A stretch of 64,000 nt of DNA from CBDCNH01 sp965219015 (GCA_965219015.1 CBDCNH010000005.1:791747-855746), one strand, 5' to 3'. Positions 26,856 through 35,971 are shown, numbered from the stretch's first letter. Program-made: numbers and translations. The notes: generated from the sequence alone by a model not told the origin.

Positions 26856-27784
26856 CCGCGCTTGGCCATCTTCGGGTCGAGGGTGTCGCGCAGGCCGTCG
26901 CCGAGCACATTGACGGCCAGCACCGTCACCGCCAGGAAGATGCCGGGGAAGAAGATGTTGTGCGGATAGGCGTTGAACTGGGCGCGGCCTTCGGCCATCA
27001 CGTTGCCCCAGGTCGGGATGTCCGGCGGCAGGCCGACGCCGAGGAACGACAGGATGGCCTCGGTGAGGATGCCCGAGGCGCAGATGAAGGTGCCTTGCAC
27101 GACCAGCGGCGCCACGCAGTTGGGCAGGATGTGGCGCAGCATCAGCCGCCAGGTGGGCGTGCCGACCGAGATCGCCGCCTCGACGTAGGGCTCTTCGCGA
27201 ATGGTCAGTACCAGCGAGCGCACCAGCCGGGTCACCCGCGGGATTTCGGGAATGGCGATGGCGATCACCACCGTCAGCAAGGTGCCGCGCCACATCGCCA
27301 CCAGGGCGATGGCGATGAGGATGGCCGGGATCGCCATGATGCCGTCCATCACCCGCATCAGAGGGCCGTCGAGCCAGCGCAGGTAGCCTGCGGTGAGCCC
27401 GAAGGCAATGCCGAAGACGAGCGCCACCACGGCCGTGAACAGGCCGACGACGAGCGAGACCTGGGTGCCGTAGACGACCCGGCTGTAGATGTCGCGGCCG
27501 AAGCTGTCCGAGCCCATCCAGAAGCGGTGCTTCAGGATCTCGCCGTCGAGGGTGGTGATCTCGCCGCGCTGCCCGGGCAGCAGGTCGCGGCTGGCCGGGT
27601 CGAACAGGGAAGGATCGACGGTGCCCAGCCACGGCGCCGCCAGCGCCACCGCGACCAGCAGCAGCAGCACGACGCCGCCGATGCGCACCGAGACGCTGCC
27701 GCGCACCCGCGACCAAACGCTCGGCTGGCGGATCACGGTCGCCGATTCGACCGACAGGGACTCGATGCGCGCGCGGTCGCCCAT
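26852..27784 (-). CDS. ABC importer permease, DppC-like
   Basis: A 310-residue permease of the peptide/opine/nickel class starting MGDRARIESLSVES. It has an N-terminal helix, a periplasmic loop (FWMGSDSFGRDIYSRVVYG, the DppC signature) and an EAA-type cytoplasmic loop (EAAISVGTPTWRLMLRHILPN). The normal start ATG is at 27784, 5 nt after the repaired DppB stop. Because of the frameshift in the upstream gene, its frame is also continuous with the first 270 codons of DppB, giving a hypothetical 626-residue read-through product. Confidence 0.88.
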   Translation of the reverse strand: MGDRARIESLSVESATVIRQPSVWSRVRGSVSVRIGGVVLLLLVAVALAAPWLGTVDPSLFDPASRDLLPGQRGEITTLDGEILKHRFWMGSDSFGRDIYSRVVYGTQVSLVVGLFTAVVALVFGIAFGLTAGYLRWLDGPLMRVMDGIMAIPAILIAIALVAMWRGTLLTVVIAIAIPEIPRVTRLVRSLVLTIREEPYVEAAISVGTPTWRLMLRHILPNCVAPLVVQGTFICASGILTEAILSFLGVGLPPDIPTWGNVMAEGRAQFNAYPHNIFFPGIFLAVTVLAVNVLGDGLRDTLDPKMAKRG

Positions 27785-27789
27785 CGCCG

Positions 27790-28732
27790 TCAGTAGCGGA
27801 TGCGCGGATCGAGCGCCACGTACGACAGGTCGACCAGCAGGTTGATCATCACGTAGACGAAGGAGAACAGCAGGATCACGCCCTGGATGGTCGGGAAGTC
27901 GCGCGCCAAGCACGGCGTCGACCGTGAGCCGGCCGAGGCCGGGGATGGCGTAGACCGACTCGGTGACGACGACGCCGCCGATCAGGAGGGCGATGCCGAT
28001 GCCGATGACGGTGATGATGGGCACCGCCGCGTTGGCCAGCGCATGGCGCAGCAGCACCGTCTTCTCGGGCAGGCCCTTGGCGCGCGCGGTGCGGATGTAG
28101 TCCTCGCCCAGCGTCTCGATCACCGAGGCGCGCGTCACCCGGGCGATCAGTGCGATGTAGATCACCGACAGGGTGATCGACGGCAGCGCCAGGTGGTAGA
28201 GCCAGGGGCCGAAGCCTTGCGAGAGCCGCCGGTAGCCCTGCACAGGCAGCCAGCCGAGCTGCAGCGAGACCAGCCAGATCAAGGCATAGGCGAGGACGAA
28301 GATCGGGATCGAGAAGCCGAGCACCGAAAAGCCCATCAAGCTGCGGTCGAACCAGCCGCCTGACCGCCACGCCGCCAGCACGCCGAGCGGCACGGCGACG
28401 GCGACGGCGATGAGGATGGTGATGAGCGCCAGCGACAGCGTCGGCTCGAGCCGCTGGCCGATCAGCGTGGCGACGTCCGTCTTGTAATAGAAGCTCTCGC
28501 CCAGGTCGCCGCTCAGCACCCGCCCGATCCAGAGGCCGAACTGCTCGGGGATCGACCGGTCGAGCCCCAGCCCGGTGCGAATCTGCGCGATCTGCTCGGT
28601 GGTCGCCGCGTCGCCGGCCATCACCGCCGCCGGGTCGCCCGGCGTCAGCCGCAGCACCAGGAACACCAGCACCGCGACCACCAGCAAGACCGGTAGGGTC
28701 GAGACCAGCCGGCGCACTAGGAAGTTCAGCAT
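27790..28732 (-). pseudogene. ABC importer permease, DppB-like, frameshifted near the C-terminus
   Basis: From ATG 28732 the protein is a typical DppB (PVLLVVAVLVFLVLRLTPGDP, EAA-loop TARAKGLPEKTVLLRHALAN, ESVYAIPGLGRLTVDAVL). At 27908-27909 an extra T in GTGCTTGGCG shifts the frame. Removing it restores ARDFPTIQGVILLFSFVY, then LDPRIRY and a TGA at 27792-27790, giving the usual 313 residues. Without the repair the last transmembrane helix is lost and the frame runs into dppC. It is either a real mutation or a sequencing error. Confidence 0.8.
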
Positions 28733-28757
28733 CGGGGAAGGTCCGCTGCTCGGCGCC

Positions 28758-28856
28758 CCGAGACGCCGGGGCGGGCCGAGGCGCCGGGGCGGGGAGAAAA
28801 GAGCGGACCGTGGACACGGCGCAGACCGGGACGACGCAGCAGACCGTGGACACGAG
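28758..28856. repeat. 18-nt tandem repeats in the dppA-dppB gap
   Basis: Two adjacent 18-nt units with pattern CCGAGnCGCCGGGGCGGG (28758-28775, 28776-28793) are followed after 9 nt by three 18-nt units with pattern GCAGACCGTGGACACGnn (28803-28820, 28821-28838, 28839-28856). They fill the gap between the receptor and permease genes of one operon, where attenuation structures could form. Confidence 0.65.
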
Positions 28857-28887
28857 GCGGCGAGCGCGAACGGTCACCGGCCGCGGC

Positions 28888-30471
28888 TCAGTTCTTCTTC
28901 AGGTTCCAGTAGAGGTTGCCGTTGGTGATGAAAAAGCCGCTGATGTTCTTGCGCGCGGCCATCGGCTGCATGTATTCGCCCAGCGGTGCGTGCGTGCCGA
29001 TCTCGTAGGCGCGGGCGTGCATCTGGTCGGCCAGCTTCTTCTTCTCGGCTTCGTCCGTCGCGCGCATGAACTTGGCCCGGATCTCGGACAGCTTCTCGTC
29101 CTTGGCCCAGCCGAACCAGCCCGAAGCTTCGCCGCGGGTGTCCATGGTCGGGTTGGCGATCGGGCTCCACACGTCGAACACGTTCCACGAGGTCAGGAAC
29201 ATGCTCCAGCCGCCCTTGTCGATCGGGTCCTTCTTGGCCCGCCGCCCGACCAGCGTCTGCCAGTCCATCGCCTGCAGGTCGACCTTGAAGCCGGCCTGGC
29301 GCAGTAACTGCGCGGCCACGTCGGGCAGCTTCTGGATGGCGGCCAGGTCGGTCGGCTTCATCAGCAGCACCGGCGTTCCGTCGTAGCCCGACGCTTTCAG
29401 CAGCTCCTGGGCCTTGCGCATGCTGCTCTTGGCCTGCACCTCGTTGCCGGCGGTGCTGCCGTAGGGCGTGCCGCAGACGAACATCGAGTAGCAGGTCTTG
29501 TACAGCTCCTTGACGCCGACCTGGGCGCGTAGGAACGGCTCTTCGGAGAAGGCGGCGAGCGCCGCCAGCCGCACCTTCTCGTTGTCGAACGGCTTGGTCA
29601 GGTGGTTGAAGCGGGCCATGTACTGCAGGCCGAGGTTGGCGTACTTCGGCAGCTGGATGTTCGGATCGTTCTTGGCGGCTTCGTAGAAGTCGAAGCCGAG
29701 CGACTCGATGATGTCGAGCTCGCCGTTCTGCAGCGCGCTCATCTGCGCCTGCGCATCGCGCAGCGCCAGGTTCCACTCGACCCGGTCGATGTAGACGTTC
29801 TTGCCGCCGGCGGTGCCGGACGGCGGCTCGCTGCGCGGCACGTACTTGGCGTTCTTCAGGTACACGGCGCGGTCGCCGGGCTTGAACTCGTCCTTCTTGA
29901 AGACATAGGGGCCCGAGCCGGTGTAGTCGTCGATCTGCTTGAAGGCGTCGGTCTCGGCGACCCGCTTGGGCATGATGAAGGGCACGTTGGACGACGGCTT
30001 GCCCAGCGCCTCGAGGACGAAGCCGCAGGCCTCGCCGAGGAAGATACGGAAGGTGTCGGGTGTCGGCGAATCCATGCGCTGCACGAAGGTCATGAGCGCG
30101 TTGCCCATGGCATCGCGTTTGCCCCAGCGCTGCAGCGAGGCGATGACGTCCTCGCCGGTGACCGGCGCGCCGTCGTGGAACGCGAGGCCCTTGCGCAGCT
30201 TGAAGGCCCACAGGCGGTGGTCGCCGCTCTCGGTCCAGCTCTCGACCATCTGCGGCTTGATCTTGGCGTTCTCGTCGGTGCCGAACAGCGTGTCGTAAAT
30301 CATGTAGCCGTGGTTGCGGCTCATGTAGGCGGTGGTCCAGATCGGATCGAGGATGGCCAGGTTGCTGTGCGGCACGATGCGCAGCACGTTCGCCTGCGCC
30401 CAAGCCTGGCCAGCGAAAAGGGTGCCGGCGGCGAGCGTCAGCGATACGAGAAGTCGGCGATGGATGTTCAT
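28888..30471 (-). CDS. ABC importer substrate-binding protein, DppA-like (SBP family 5)
   Basis: A 527-residue periplasmic receptor with a Sec signal (MNIHRRLLVSLTLAAGTLFA, cleavage after AWA). Family 5 features include LAILDPIWTTAYMSRNHGY, MVESWTESGDHRLWAFKLRK with GLAFHDGAPVTGEDV, and a C-terminal PLGEYMQPMAARKNISGF segment. Such proteins bind peptides, opines or other amide-rich ligands. It is first in the dppA-dppB-dppC-dppDF order, with an amidase upstream on the same strand. Confidence 0.9.
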   Translation of the reverse strand: MNIHRRLLVSLTLAAGTLFAGQAWAQANVLRIVPHSNLAILDPIWTTAYMSRNHGYMIYDTLFGTDENAKIKPQMVESWTESGDHRLWAFKLRKGLAFHDGAPVTGEDVIASLQRWGKRDAMGNALMTFVQRMDSPTPDTFRIFLGEACGFVLEALGKPSSNVPFIMPKRVAETDAFKQIDDYTGSGPYVFKKDEFKPGDRAVYLKNAKYVPRSEPPSGTAGGKNVYIDRVEWNLALRDAQAQMSALQNGELDIIESLGFDFYEAAKNDPNIQLPKYANLGLQYMARFNHLTKPFDNEKVRLAALAAFSEEPFLRAQVGVKELYKTCYSMFVCGTPYGSTAGNEVQAKSSMRKAQELLKASGYDGTPVLLMKPTDLAAIQKLPDVAAQLLRQAGFKVDLQAMDWQTLVGRRAKKDPIDKGGWSMFLTSWNVFDVWSPIANPTMDTRGEASGWFGWAKDEKLSEIRAKFMRATDEAEKKKLADQMHARAYEIGTHAPLGEYMQPMAARKNISGFFITNGNLYWNLKKN

Positions 30472-30610
30472 GGGCACCTTTGCGTGGTTGACCGGACTCA
30501 CGCACGACCCGTGCCTGCGTGGCGCGTGCCTGCGTCGATGAGCGATCATGGTGCAGGGTGTTTCATGCCGCGACCATCCGGGCAACCACCCTCGCCCGAC
30601 GCTGGCCTCT

Positions 30611-32071
30611 TCAGTCGAAGCCCGGGGGAGCGACGAAACCGCGCCAGGACGTCTCCAGCCATTGCGCGAAGCGCAGGCAGACCGGGTCGGCGAAAGCCGG
30701 GCCGACGATCTGGGCGCCGATCGGCAGTCCGCTCGCGCTGGTGGCCAGCGGGATCGCCGTCGCCGGCAGGCCGACGATGCCGGGGTAGCCGGCCCAGAAC
30801 AGCGCATCGGTGCTCGGCTGGGGGCGGCCGTTCACCGGGATCATGCGCTCCCAGCGCTCGCCGCTCTGCATCTGCGTGAAGGCCGGCGTGGTCGCCACCG
30901 GACAGATCAGCATGTCGAAGCGCTCGAAGAACGCCGCCCACTGGCCACGCAACTGCTCGCGGCGCTCGTCGACACGGACCCACTCGCGGTGCGAGCTGAC
31001 GTTGCCGCGGAAGTGGCGTGCCGGATAACTGTCGTCGCCCTCTGCATAGCCGGCGGCCCGCTCGCCCGCGGCGGCGTAGCCGGCGTCGTCGTAGTGGCTG
31101 CCGGTGGCGGCGCGCAGCAGGTGGATGTAGACCGCGTGGCTTTCGGCGCTGTCGACCGGGCGGGCATCCTCGCTCACCGCGACCCCCTGGTCGCGCAGGA
31201 AGCGCACCAGATCGCGCAGCGCCGCCTGCACGCTGGCGTCGACCTCGGCTTCGTCGTCGTCGAACAGCACCGCCACCCGGCACCGGCGCGGCAGCGTGCC
31301 GGGGTCGCGCCAGGCCAGCGGCACCCGGCCCATCGCGGTCAGCATCTGCAGCGGGGCAGCCAGGACGTCCATCGCCAGCGACAGGTCGAAGGCGCTGCGC
31401 GCCAGCGGCCCGACGGCGCAGATGTCGAAGGCATCGGCGGTGGCCCACGGGGTCAGCTCGTGGCCGGTTTGCGGCAGCACGCCCCAGGTCGGCTTGTGAC
31501 CCCAAACGCCACAGTAGTGCGCCGGATTGCGGATCGAGGCGCCGATGTCGCTGCCGAGCTCGAGCGCCGTGAAGCCGGCCGCCAGCGCCGCCGCCGACCC
31601 CCCGGACGAGCCGCCGGGCGTTCGCGTCAGGTCCCACGGATTGCTGGTGGTGCCGTAGACCGGGTTGAAGCTCTGCCAGTCGGCCAGCGACTCCGGGACG
31701 TTGGTCTTGCCGAAGATCACCGCGCCGGCCGCGGCCAGCCGCTGCACCGTCACGGCATCGGTGGCGGCGACGTTGTCGCGGTAGGCAGTGTGGCCCCAGG
31801 TGGTCGGCAGGCCGGCGACGTTGAACGACTCCTTGACCGTCATCGGCACGCCGTGCAGCACGCCCCAGGGCTCGCCGCGCGCCAGCGCCGCATCGGCGGC
31901 GCGTGCCCTCGTGCGCGCCCGCTCGGTGTCGAGCACGATCACGGCGTTGACCGGGCCGCCGAGGCGGCCGATGCGCTCGAGATACAGGTCGAGCAGCTCG
32001 AGCGCCGAAACCTCCTTGCGCCGGATGCAACGGGCCAGCGCGTGCGCCGGCAGGAAAGCGAGTTCGGACAT
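30611..32071 (-). CDS. Amidase signature family hydrolase
   Basis: A 486-residue amidase. The Ser-cisSer-Lys triad is intact: Lys80 in MTVKES, Ser155 in TPGGSSGGSAAALAAG and Ser179 in GSDIGASIRNPA. The 24-residue spacing between the two serines is the family norm. These enzymes hydrolyse carboxylic amides. ATG 32071 is preferred over the in-frame GTG at 32077 because AAGGTG is then correctly spaced as a ribosome site. It lies just upstream of the peptide-type ABC operon and is divergent from an M81 peptidase. Confidence 0.9.
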   Translation of the reverse strand: MSELAFLPAHALARCIRRKEVSALELLDLYLERIGRLGGPVNAVIVLDTERARTRARAADAALARGEPWGVLHGVPMTVKESFNVAGLPTTWGHTAYRDNVAATDAVTVQRLAAAGAVIFGKTNVPESLADWQSFNPVYGTTSNPWDLTRTPGGSSGGSAAALAAGFTALELGSDIGASIRNPAHYCGVWGHKPTWGVLPQTGHELTPWATADAFDICAVGPLARSAFDLSLAMDVLAAPLQMLTAMGRVPLAWRDPGTLPRRCRVAVLFDDDEAEVDASVQAALRDLVRFLRDQGVAVSEDARPVDSAESHAVYIHLLRAATGSHYDDAGYAAAGERAAGYAEGDDSYPARHFRGNVSSHREWVRVDERREQLRGQWAAFFERFDMLICPVATTPAFTQMQSGERWERMIPVNGRPQPSTDALFWAGYPGIVGLPATAIPLATSASGLPIGAQIVGPAFADPVCLRFAQWLETSWRGFVAPPGFD

Positions 32072-32191
32072 CTGCACCTTTCGACGCCGGCACGCCGCCG
32101 GCGGGGCTTCGCGCTTCGGTTGTCCGGTGCGACCCCGGGCCCGCGGCTTGCGTCATCATCGCATCGCCTTCGCGACCCTCAGGACTCCGCC

Positions 32192-33682
32192 ATGAAGCTC
32201 GTCATCGCCCAGATGAAGCACGAGACCAACACCTTCTCGCCCGTGCCGACACCGCTGTCGCGCTTCGCCACCGGCGCGGCGTTGCCGCCCGAAGGGGCCG
32301 CGGCGGTCGCCGCCTACCGCGGCACGGGCTCGGCGATCGCCGCCTTCATCGACCTCGCCGAGGCCGCGGGCGCCGACTACACCGTCCCGGTCGCGGCCTC
32401 GGCGAACCCGAGCGGCGCGGTCGAGGACGACGCCTTCGAGCACGTCGCCGGTCGCATCTGCGACGCGGTCGCCGCGGGCTGCGACGGCGTGCTGCTCGAC
32501 CTGCACGGCGCGATGGTGACGCGCAGCCACGAGGACGGCGAGGGCGAGCTGCTGCGCCGCATCCGCGCCATCGCACCCGACGTGCCGATCGGCGTCGCCC
32601 TCGACATGCATGCCAACGTGTACGACGCGATGGGCGCCGGCTGCACGGCGATCGCCGGCTACCACACCTACCCGCACGTCGACGTCTACGAGACCGGCCA
32701 GCGCGTCGGCAGCGCGGTGCTAGGCCTGCTCGCCGGCAAGGTGAAGCCGACCATGGCCTGGGGCCGCAAGCCGATGCTGCCGCACGTCATGCGGCAGGGC
32801 ACCGACGACCTGCCGAACCGGGCGATCCAGGCGCGTTGCCGCGAGATCGAGGCGGCCGGCGCGCTCTGCGCCAGCGTCTTCGTCGGCTTTCCGAACGCCG
32901 ACATCGCGTTCGCCGGTCTCTCGGCGGTGGTCGTCACCGATGGCGACCGCGGCCAGGCCGAACGCTGGCGTGACGAGCTGCTGGCGCTGGCCTGGGAGCA
33001 CCGCCGCGGCTTCGTCTACACGGTCGAGCCGCTGGCCGAGTCGATGGCCGAGGCCCGGGCGCTCGCGGACGCCAAGCCCGCCGGCAGCGGCCCGGTGGTG
33101 CTGCTCGACCACAGCGACAACTGCGCCTCGGGCGGCACCATGGACACGATGACGGTGATCGGCGCGATGCTCGACGCCGGCCTCGAGAACGCCGCCGCCT
33201 TCGCCGTCTTCGACCCGGCGGCGGTGCAGCAGATGATCGCTGCCGGCGTCGGCCAGGATGTGACGCTGTCGCTCGGCGGCAAGCTCGCGATGCCGTCGAT
33301 CGGCTTGCAGGGCACGCCGCGCACCGTCGAGGGACGGGTGCGGCTGATCTGCGACGGGCGCTACCGCAACCGCGGGCCGATGTTCGGCGGCGAGCTGAAC
33401 GACATGGGCCCGACCGCGGTGCTCGACACCGGCGGCTTGCAGATCGTCGTCGTCAGCAACCATGTCGAGCCGCACGATCTGGCGGCCTTCACCGCGGTCG
33501 GCATCGCCCCCGAGCGCTGCCGCTTCCTGATGCTGAAGAGCCGGGTGCACTGGCGCGCCGGCCTGCGCTCGCTGGCGCATGCGGTGGTGGAATGCGCCGG
33601 CACCGGCGTCTGCACCTCCGATTACGCCATGCTCGGCCTGCGCCACGTGCGCCGGCCGATCTTTCCGCTGGATGCGATGTGA
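32192..33682 (+). CDS. M81 family metallopeptidase, MlrC-like (copy 1)
   Basis: A 496-residue protein of the MlrC (microcystinase C) family. The N-terminal motif KHETNTFSP is followed by LLDLHGAM (His105). Presumed zinc ligands Asp138 and His140 lie in ALDMHANV and His162 in TYPHVD, with the +22 spacing found in MlrC. A C-terminal domain follows DHSDNCASGGTMDT. MlrC hydrolyses linear peptides containing Adda, but most homologues have unknown substrates. It is divergent from the amidase and ABC operon, suggesting a shared catabolic task. Confidence 0.88.
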   Translation: MKLVIAQMKHETNTFSPVPTPLSRFATGAALPPEGAAAVAAYRGTGSAIAAFIDLAEAAGADYTVPVAASANPSGAVEDDAFEHVAGRICDAVAAGCDGVLLDLHGAMVTRSHEDGEGELLRRIRAIAPDVPIGVALDMHANVYDAMGAGCTAIAGYHTYPHVDVYETGQRVGSAVLGLLAGKVKPTMAWGRKPMLPHVMRQGTDDLPNRAIQARCREIEAAGALCASVFVGFPNADIAFAGLSAVVVTDGDRGQAERWRDELLALAWEHRRGFVYTVEPLAESMAEARALADAKPAGSGPVVLLDHSDNCASGGTMDTMTVIGAMLDAGLENAAAFAVFDPAAVQQMIAAGVGQDVTLSLGGKLAMPSIGLQGTPRTVEGRVRLICDGRYRNRGPMFGGELNDMGPTAVLDTGGLQIVVVSNHVEPHDLAAFTAVGIAPERCRFLMLKSRVHWRAGLRSLAHAVVECAGTGVCTSDYAMLGLRHVRRPIFPLDAM

Positions 33683-33688
33683 CCGGCG

Positions 33689-34867
33689 ATGGCCGACTCT
33701 GCGCGGACTGCACGGCCACCGGCGATGACGGACGGCACGAGCACGGACTTCGGCAGCGACGCGGCCACCGCCACGCCGGCCGCGTCGGCCACGTCGGCGG
33801 CGTCGGCCACTTCGGCGGCACCGGCGGCATCGGCAGTGCCGGCAGCACCGGCGCACATCGACTACCGCTTGTTCGAAGCGGGCGACGTCGTGCTGCAGTC
33901 CGGTCGCACCTTCCGCCGGATGCGGCTGGCCTACAAGACCTTCGGCACGCTCAATGCCGACCGTTCCAACGCCATCCTCTATCCCACCTCGTACAGCGCC
34001 CAGCACCACGACACGCAGTTCATGGTCGGCGAAGGCGGCGCCCTCGATCCCTCGCGCTGGTTCATCGTCATCGCCAACCTGTTCGGCAACGGCCTCTCGA
34101 GCTCGCCGTCGAACACGCCCTGGCCCGATGTCGGCAGCCGCTACCCCGACGTCACGGTCTTCGACGCGGTGCACGTGCAGCGCCGCATGCTCGCCGAGGT
34201 GTGGGGCGTCACGAAGCTGGCGATGGTCTACGGCTGGTCGATGGGCGCCATGCAGGCCTACCACTGGGGCGCGCTCTTCCCCGATGCGGTCGAGCGCGTC
34301 GCCGTGGTCTGTGGCGCCGCGCGCTGCGCGCCGCACAACCAGGTGTTCATCGAGGGCGTGCGCGCGGCCCTGACCGCCGATCCGGCGTTCAGCGACGGCG
34401 TCTTCAACGCCCGACCGGTGCGCGGCTTTCGCGCCATGGGCCGGGTCTACGCCGGCTGGGCGCTGTCGCAGACCTTCTACCGCGAGGAGCTCTGGCGCAC
34501 GCTCGGTGCGTCGTCACTGGAGGACTACCTGATCACCTTCTGGGAAGCGAACTTCGCCCGCCGCGACCCCGCCGATCTGCTGGCCCAACTGTGGACCTGG
34601 CAGCACGGCGACATCAGCGCCAACGCGCTCTATGGCGGCGACCTGCCGAAGGCGCTGGCGGCGATCCGCGCCCGCACCCTGCTCATGCCGGGCGACCACG
34701 ACCTCTACTTCCAGGTCGACGACAACCGCCTGGAGATGGCGCACCTGCGCCACGCCGAGTTGAAGCCCATCCCTTCGGTGTGGGGCCATCGCGCCGGCAG
34801 CCCGCTCAACCAGCCCGACGACCGGGCTTTCATTGACACCCACGTGAAGGCGCTGCTGGCCGCCTGA
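33689..34867 (+). CDS. Alpha/beta hydrolase, homoserine O-acetyltransferase-like
   Basis: A 392-residue alpha/beta hydrolase with nucleophile Ser184 in YGWSMGAMQA, Asp in MPGDHDLYF and a terminal His in VWGHRAGSPLN. It resembles the MetX superfamily, but relatives outside methionine synthesis act on other esters or amides. Residues 25-55 are an Ala/Ser/Thr-rich repeat with no fold. It starts 6 nt after the M81 gene and is surely co-transcribed. ATG 33725 (MTDGTS) is an alternative start; neither has a strong ribosome site. Confidence 0.8.
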   Translation: MADSARTARPPAMTDGTSTDFGSDAATATPAASATSAASATSAAPAASAVPAAPAHIDYRLFEAGDVVLQSGRTFRRMRLAYKTFGTLNADRSNAILYPTSYSAQHHDTQFMVGEGGALDPSRWFIVIANLFGNGLSSSPSNTPWPDVGSRYPDVTVFDAVHVQRRMLAEVWGVTKLAMVYGWSMGAMQAYHWGALFPDAVERVAVVCGAARCAPHNQVFIEGVRAALTADPAFSDGVFNARPVRGFRAMGRVYAGWALSQTFYREELWRTLGASSLEDYLITFWEANFARRDPADLLAQLWTWQHGDISANALYGGDLPKALAAIRARTLLMPGDHDLYFQVDDNRLEMAHLRHAELKPIPSVWGHRAGSPLNQPDDRAFIDTHVKALLAA

Positions 34868-35125
34868 AGGCGGCGGCATGAAGCAGACCATGCACACGAT
34901 GGCGACCTCCGAACCCTTTCGTCTCAAGGCCCATGTGCTGCTGCCGCTGTCGATGCGCCCCGACGGCCCCGCGGCGCGCGCACAGCGGCGACATGCCCGA
35001 AAACACGCGCACCCCATGCACCCAGGCCCTCGTCAGGCGACACGGAGCCAGCACCTCGCGAATCGGTCTTGTGCCCTTGGAGCCAGGGGCGGGCGTCTCG
35101 TCGCGCATCTCGAACGGAGGACACC

Positions 35126-35683
35126 ATGGGACTCTTGACCTTCAGCATCAACGTCACCCTGGACGGCTGCGTCGACCACCAGGAAGGAATCGCCGACGAC
35201 GAGACACACGCCTTCTTCACCCACCTCATGGACGAGGGCGGGGCGATGCTGTGGGGCCGCGTCACCTACGAGATGATGGAGAGCTACTGGCCGGCGGTCG
35301 CCCGCGGCGACGCCGAGGCGCCGCCGGCGATGCGCGAGTGGGCGCTCAAGTTGGAGGCCAAGCCGAAGTACGTGGTGTCTTCGACGCGACATGACTTCCC
35401 TTGGACCAACAGCCACCCCATCGCCGGCGACCTGCGCACTGGCGTACAGAAGCTCAAGGACGCGACCCCGGACGGCTTGCTTCTCGGCAGCGGCAAGCTC
35501 GCGACCGAGCTGGACCGGCTGGATCTGATCGACGAGTACAAGTTGCTCGTTCACCCCAGGATCGCCGGCCACGGCCCGACGCTGTACGAGAGCGGGCTGC
35601 CCGGCACGCGACGTCTCGAGCTGGTCTCGGCGAAGCCGCTGCGCAGCGGCGCGGTCGCCATGCACTACCGGCGCGCGCGCTGA
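35126..35683 (+). CDS. Dihydrofolate reductase/RibD C-terminal family protein
   Basis: A 185-residue protein of the RibD-C/DHFR-like superfamily: N-terminal FSINVTLDGCVDH, then MLWGRVTYEMMESYW, YVVSSTRHD, LLLGSGKLATELDRLDLIDEY and LLVHPRIAGHGPTLYE. Members are NADPH-dependent reductases of pterin- or flavin-like compounds; the substrate is unknown. The start ATG 35126 follows CGGAGG. It is followed within 20 nt by an attC-like element, the arrangement of an integron gene cassette. Confidence 0.85.
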   Translation: MGLLTFSINVTLDGCVDHQEGIADDETHAFFTHLMDEGGAMLWGRVTYEMMESYWPAVARGDAEAPPAMREWALKLEAKPKYVVSSTRHDFPWTNSHPIAGDLRTGVQKLKDATPDGLLLGSGKLATELDRLDLIDEYKLLVHPRIAGHGPTLYESGLPGTRRLELVSAKPLRSGAVAMHYRRAR

Positions 35684-35702
35684 CTCGGAGCCGGGTCATG
35701 TC

Positions 35703-35758
35703 GCCTAACAGTTCGTTCAAGCCGACGCCGCTTCGCGGCGCGGCTCGATTCAAACGTT
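35703..35758 (+). mobile_element. Integron attC-like site (degenerate right end)
   Basis: The element begins with an R''-like GCCTAAC (35703-35709), followed by GTTCGTTCAAGCCGACGCCG and the loop CTTCGCGGCGCGGC. The imperfect palindrome GCCGaCGCCGC-TTC-GCGGCG-CGGC carries the unpaired base typical of attC. The right arm reads ATTCAAACGTT and then diverges from the expected GTTRRRY core. The left arm and loop closely match, from memory, the aadA-type attC family. No integrase or second site is seen. Confidence 0.65.
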
Positions 35759-35971
35759 CGCTTTCTCGTCTGGAACAGGCCGCCCCACGCCGAGCACCAC
35801 CCCTACCCGGCCGTGCCGTTCCACGCTCTGCCGGCGCTGCACCTGCAATTGCGCGACCGAATCGTGCACATCGAGCACGGCTGCCCGGCGTCGATCGCTG
35901 CGCTGCTGCGCCACCTCGCGCGCCTGACGCCGGCCGAGCCGGTCTCGGCGAACGCGCAGCGGTCGCCATGA
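35759..35971 (+). pseudogene. Fatty-acid desaturase/hydroxylase C-terminal fragment
   Basis: One frame reads RFLVWNRPPHAEHHPYPAVP, FHALPALHLQLRDR and IAALLRHLARLTPAE, then stops at 35969-35971. The HAEHH box and the PAVPFHALPALH segment are those of the last histidine box and C-terminus of desaturase-like di-iron membrane enzymes. No start codon or N-terminal part is present. The fragment begins exactly where the attC-like element ends. Confidence 0.6.

Noticed and set aside
34868..35125. Possible small gene starting ATG at 34878
   Set aside because: The translation is basic and without hydrophobic core or family, and the frame runs out of phase into the next gene. I see no gene in this gap.
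34868..35125. Left core site (GTTRRRY) for an integron cassette upstream of the RibD/DHFR-like gene
   Set aside because: No GTTRRRY sequence is present in the gap, so only a single degenerate attC-like site can be supported.
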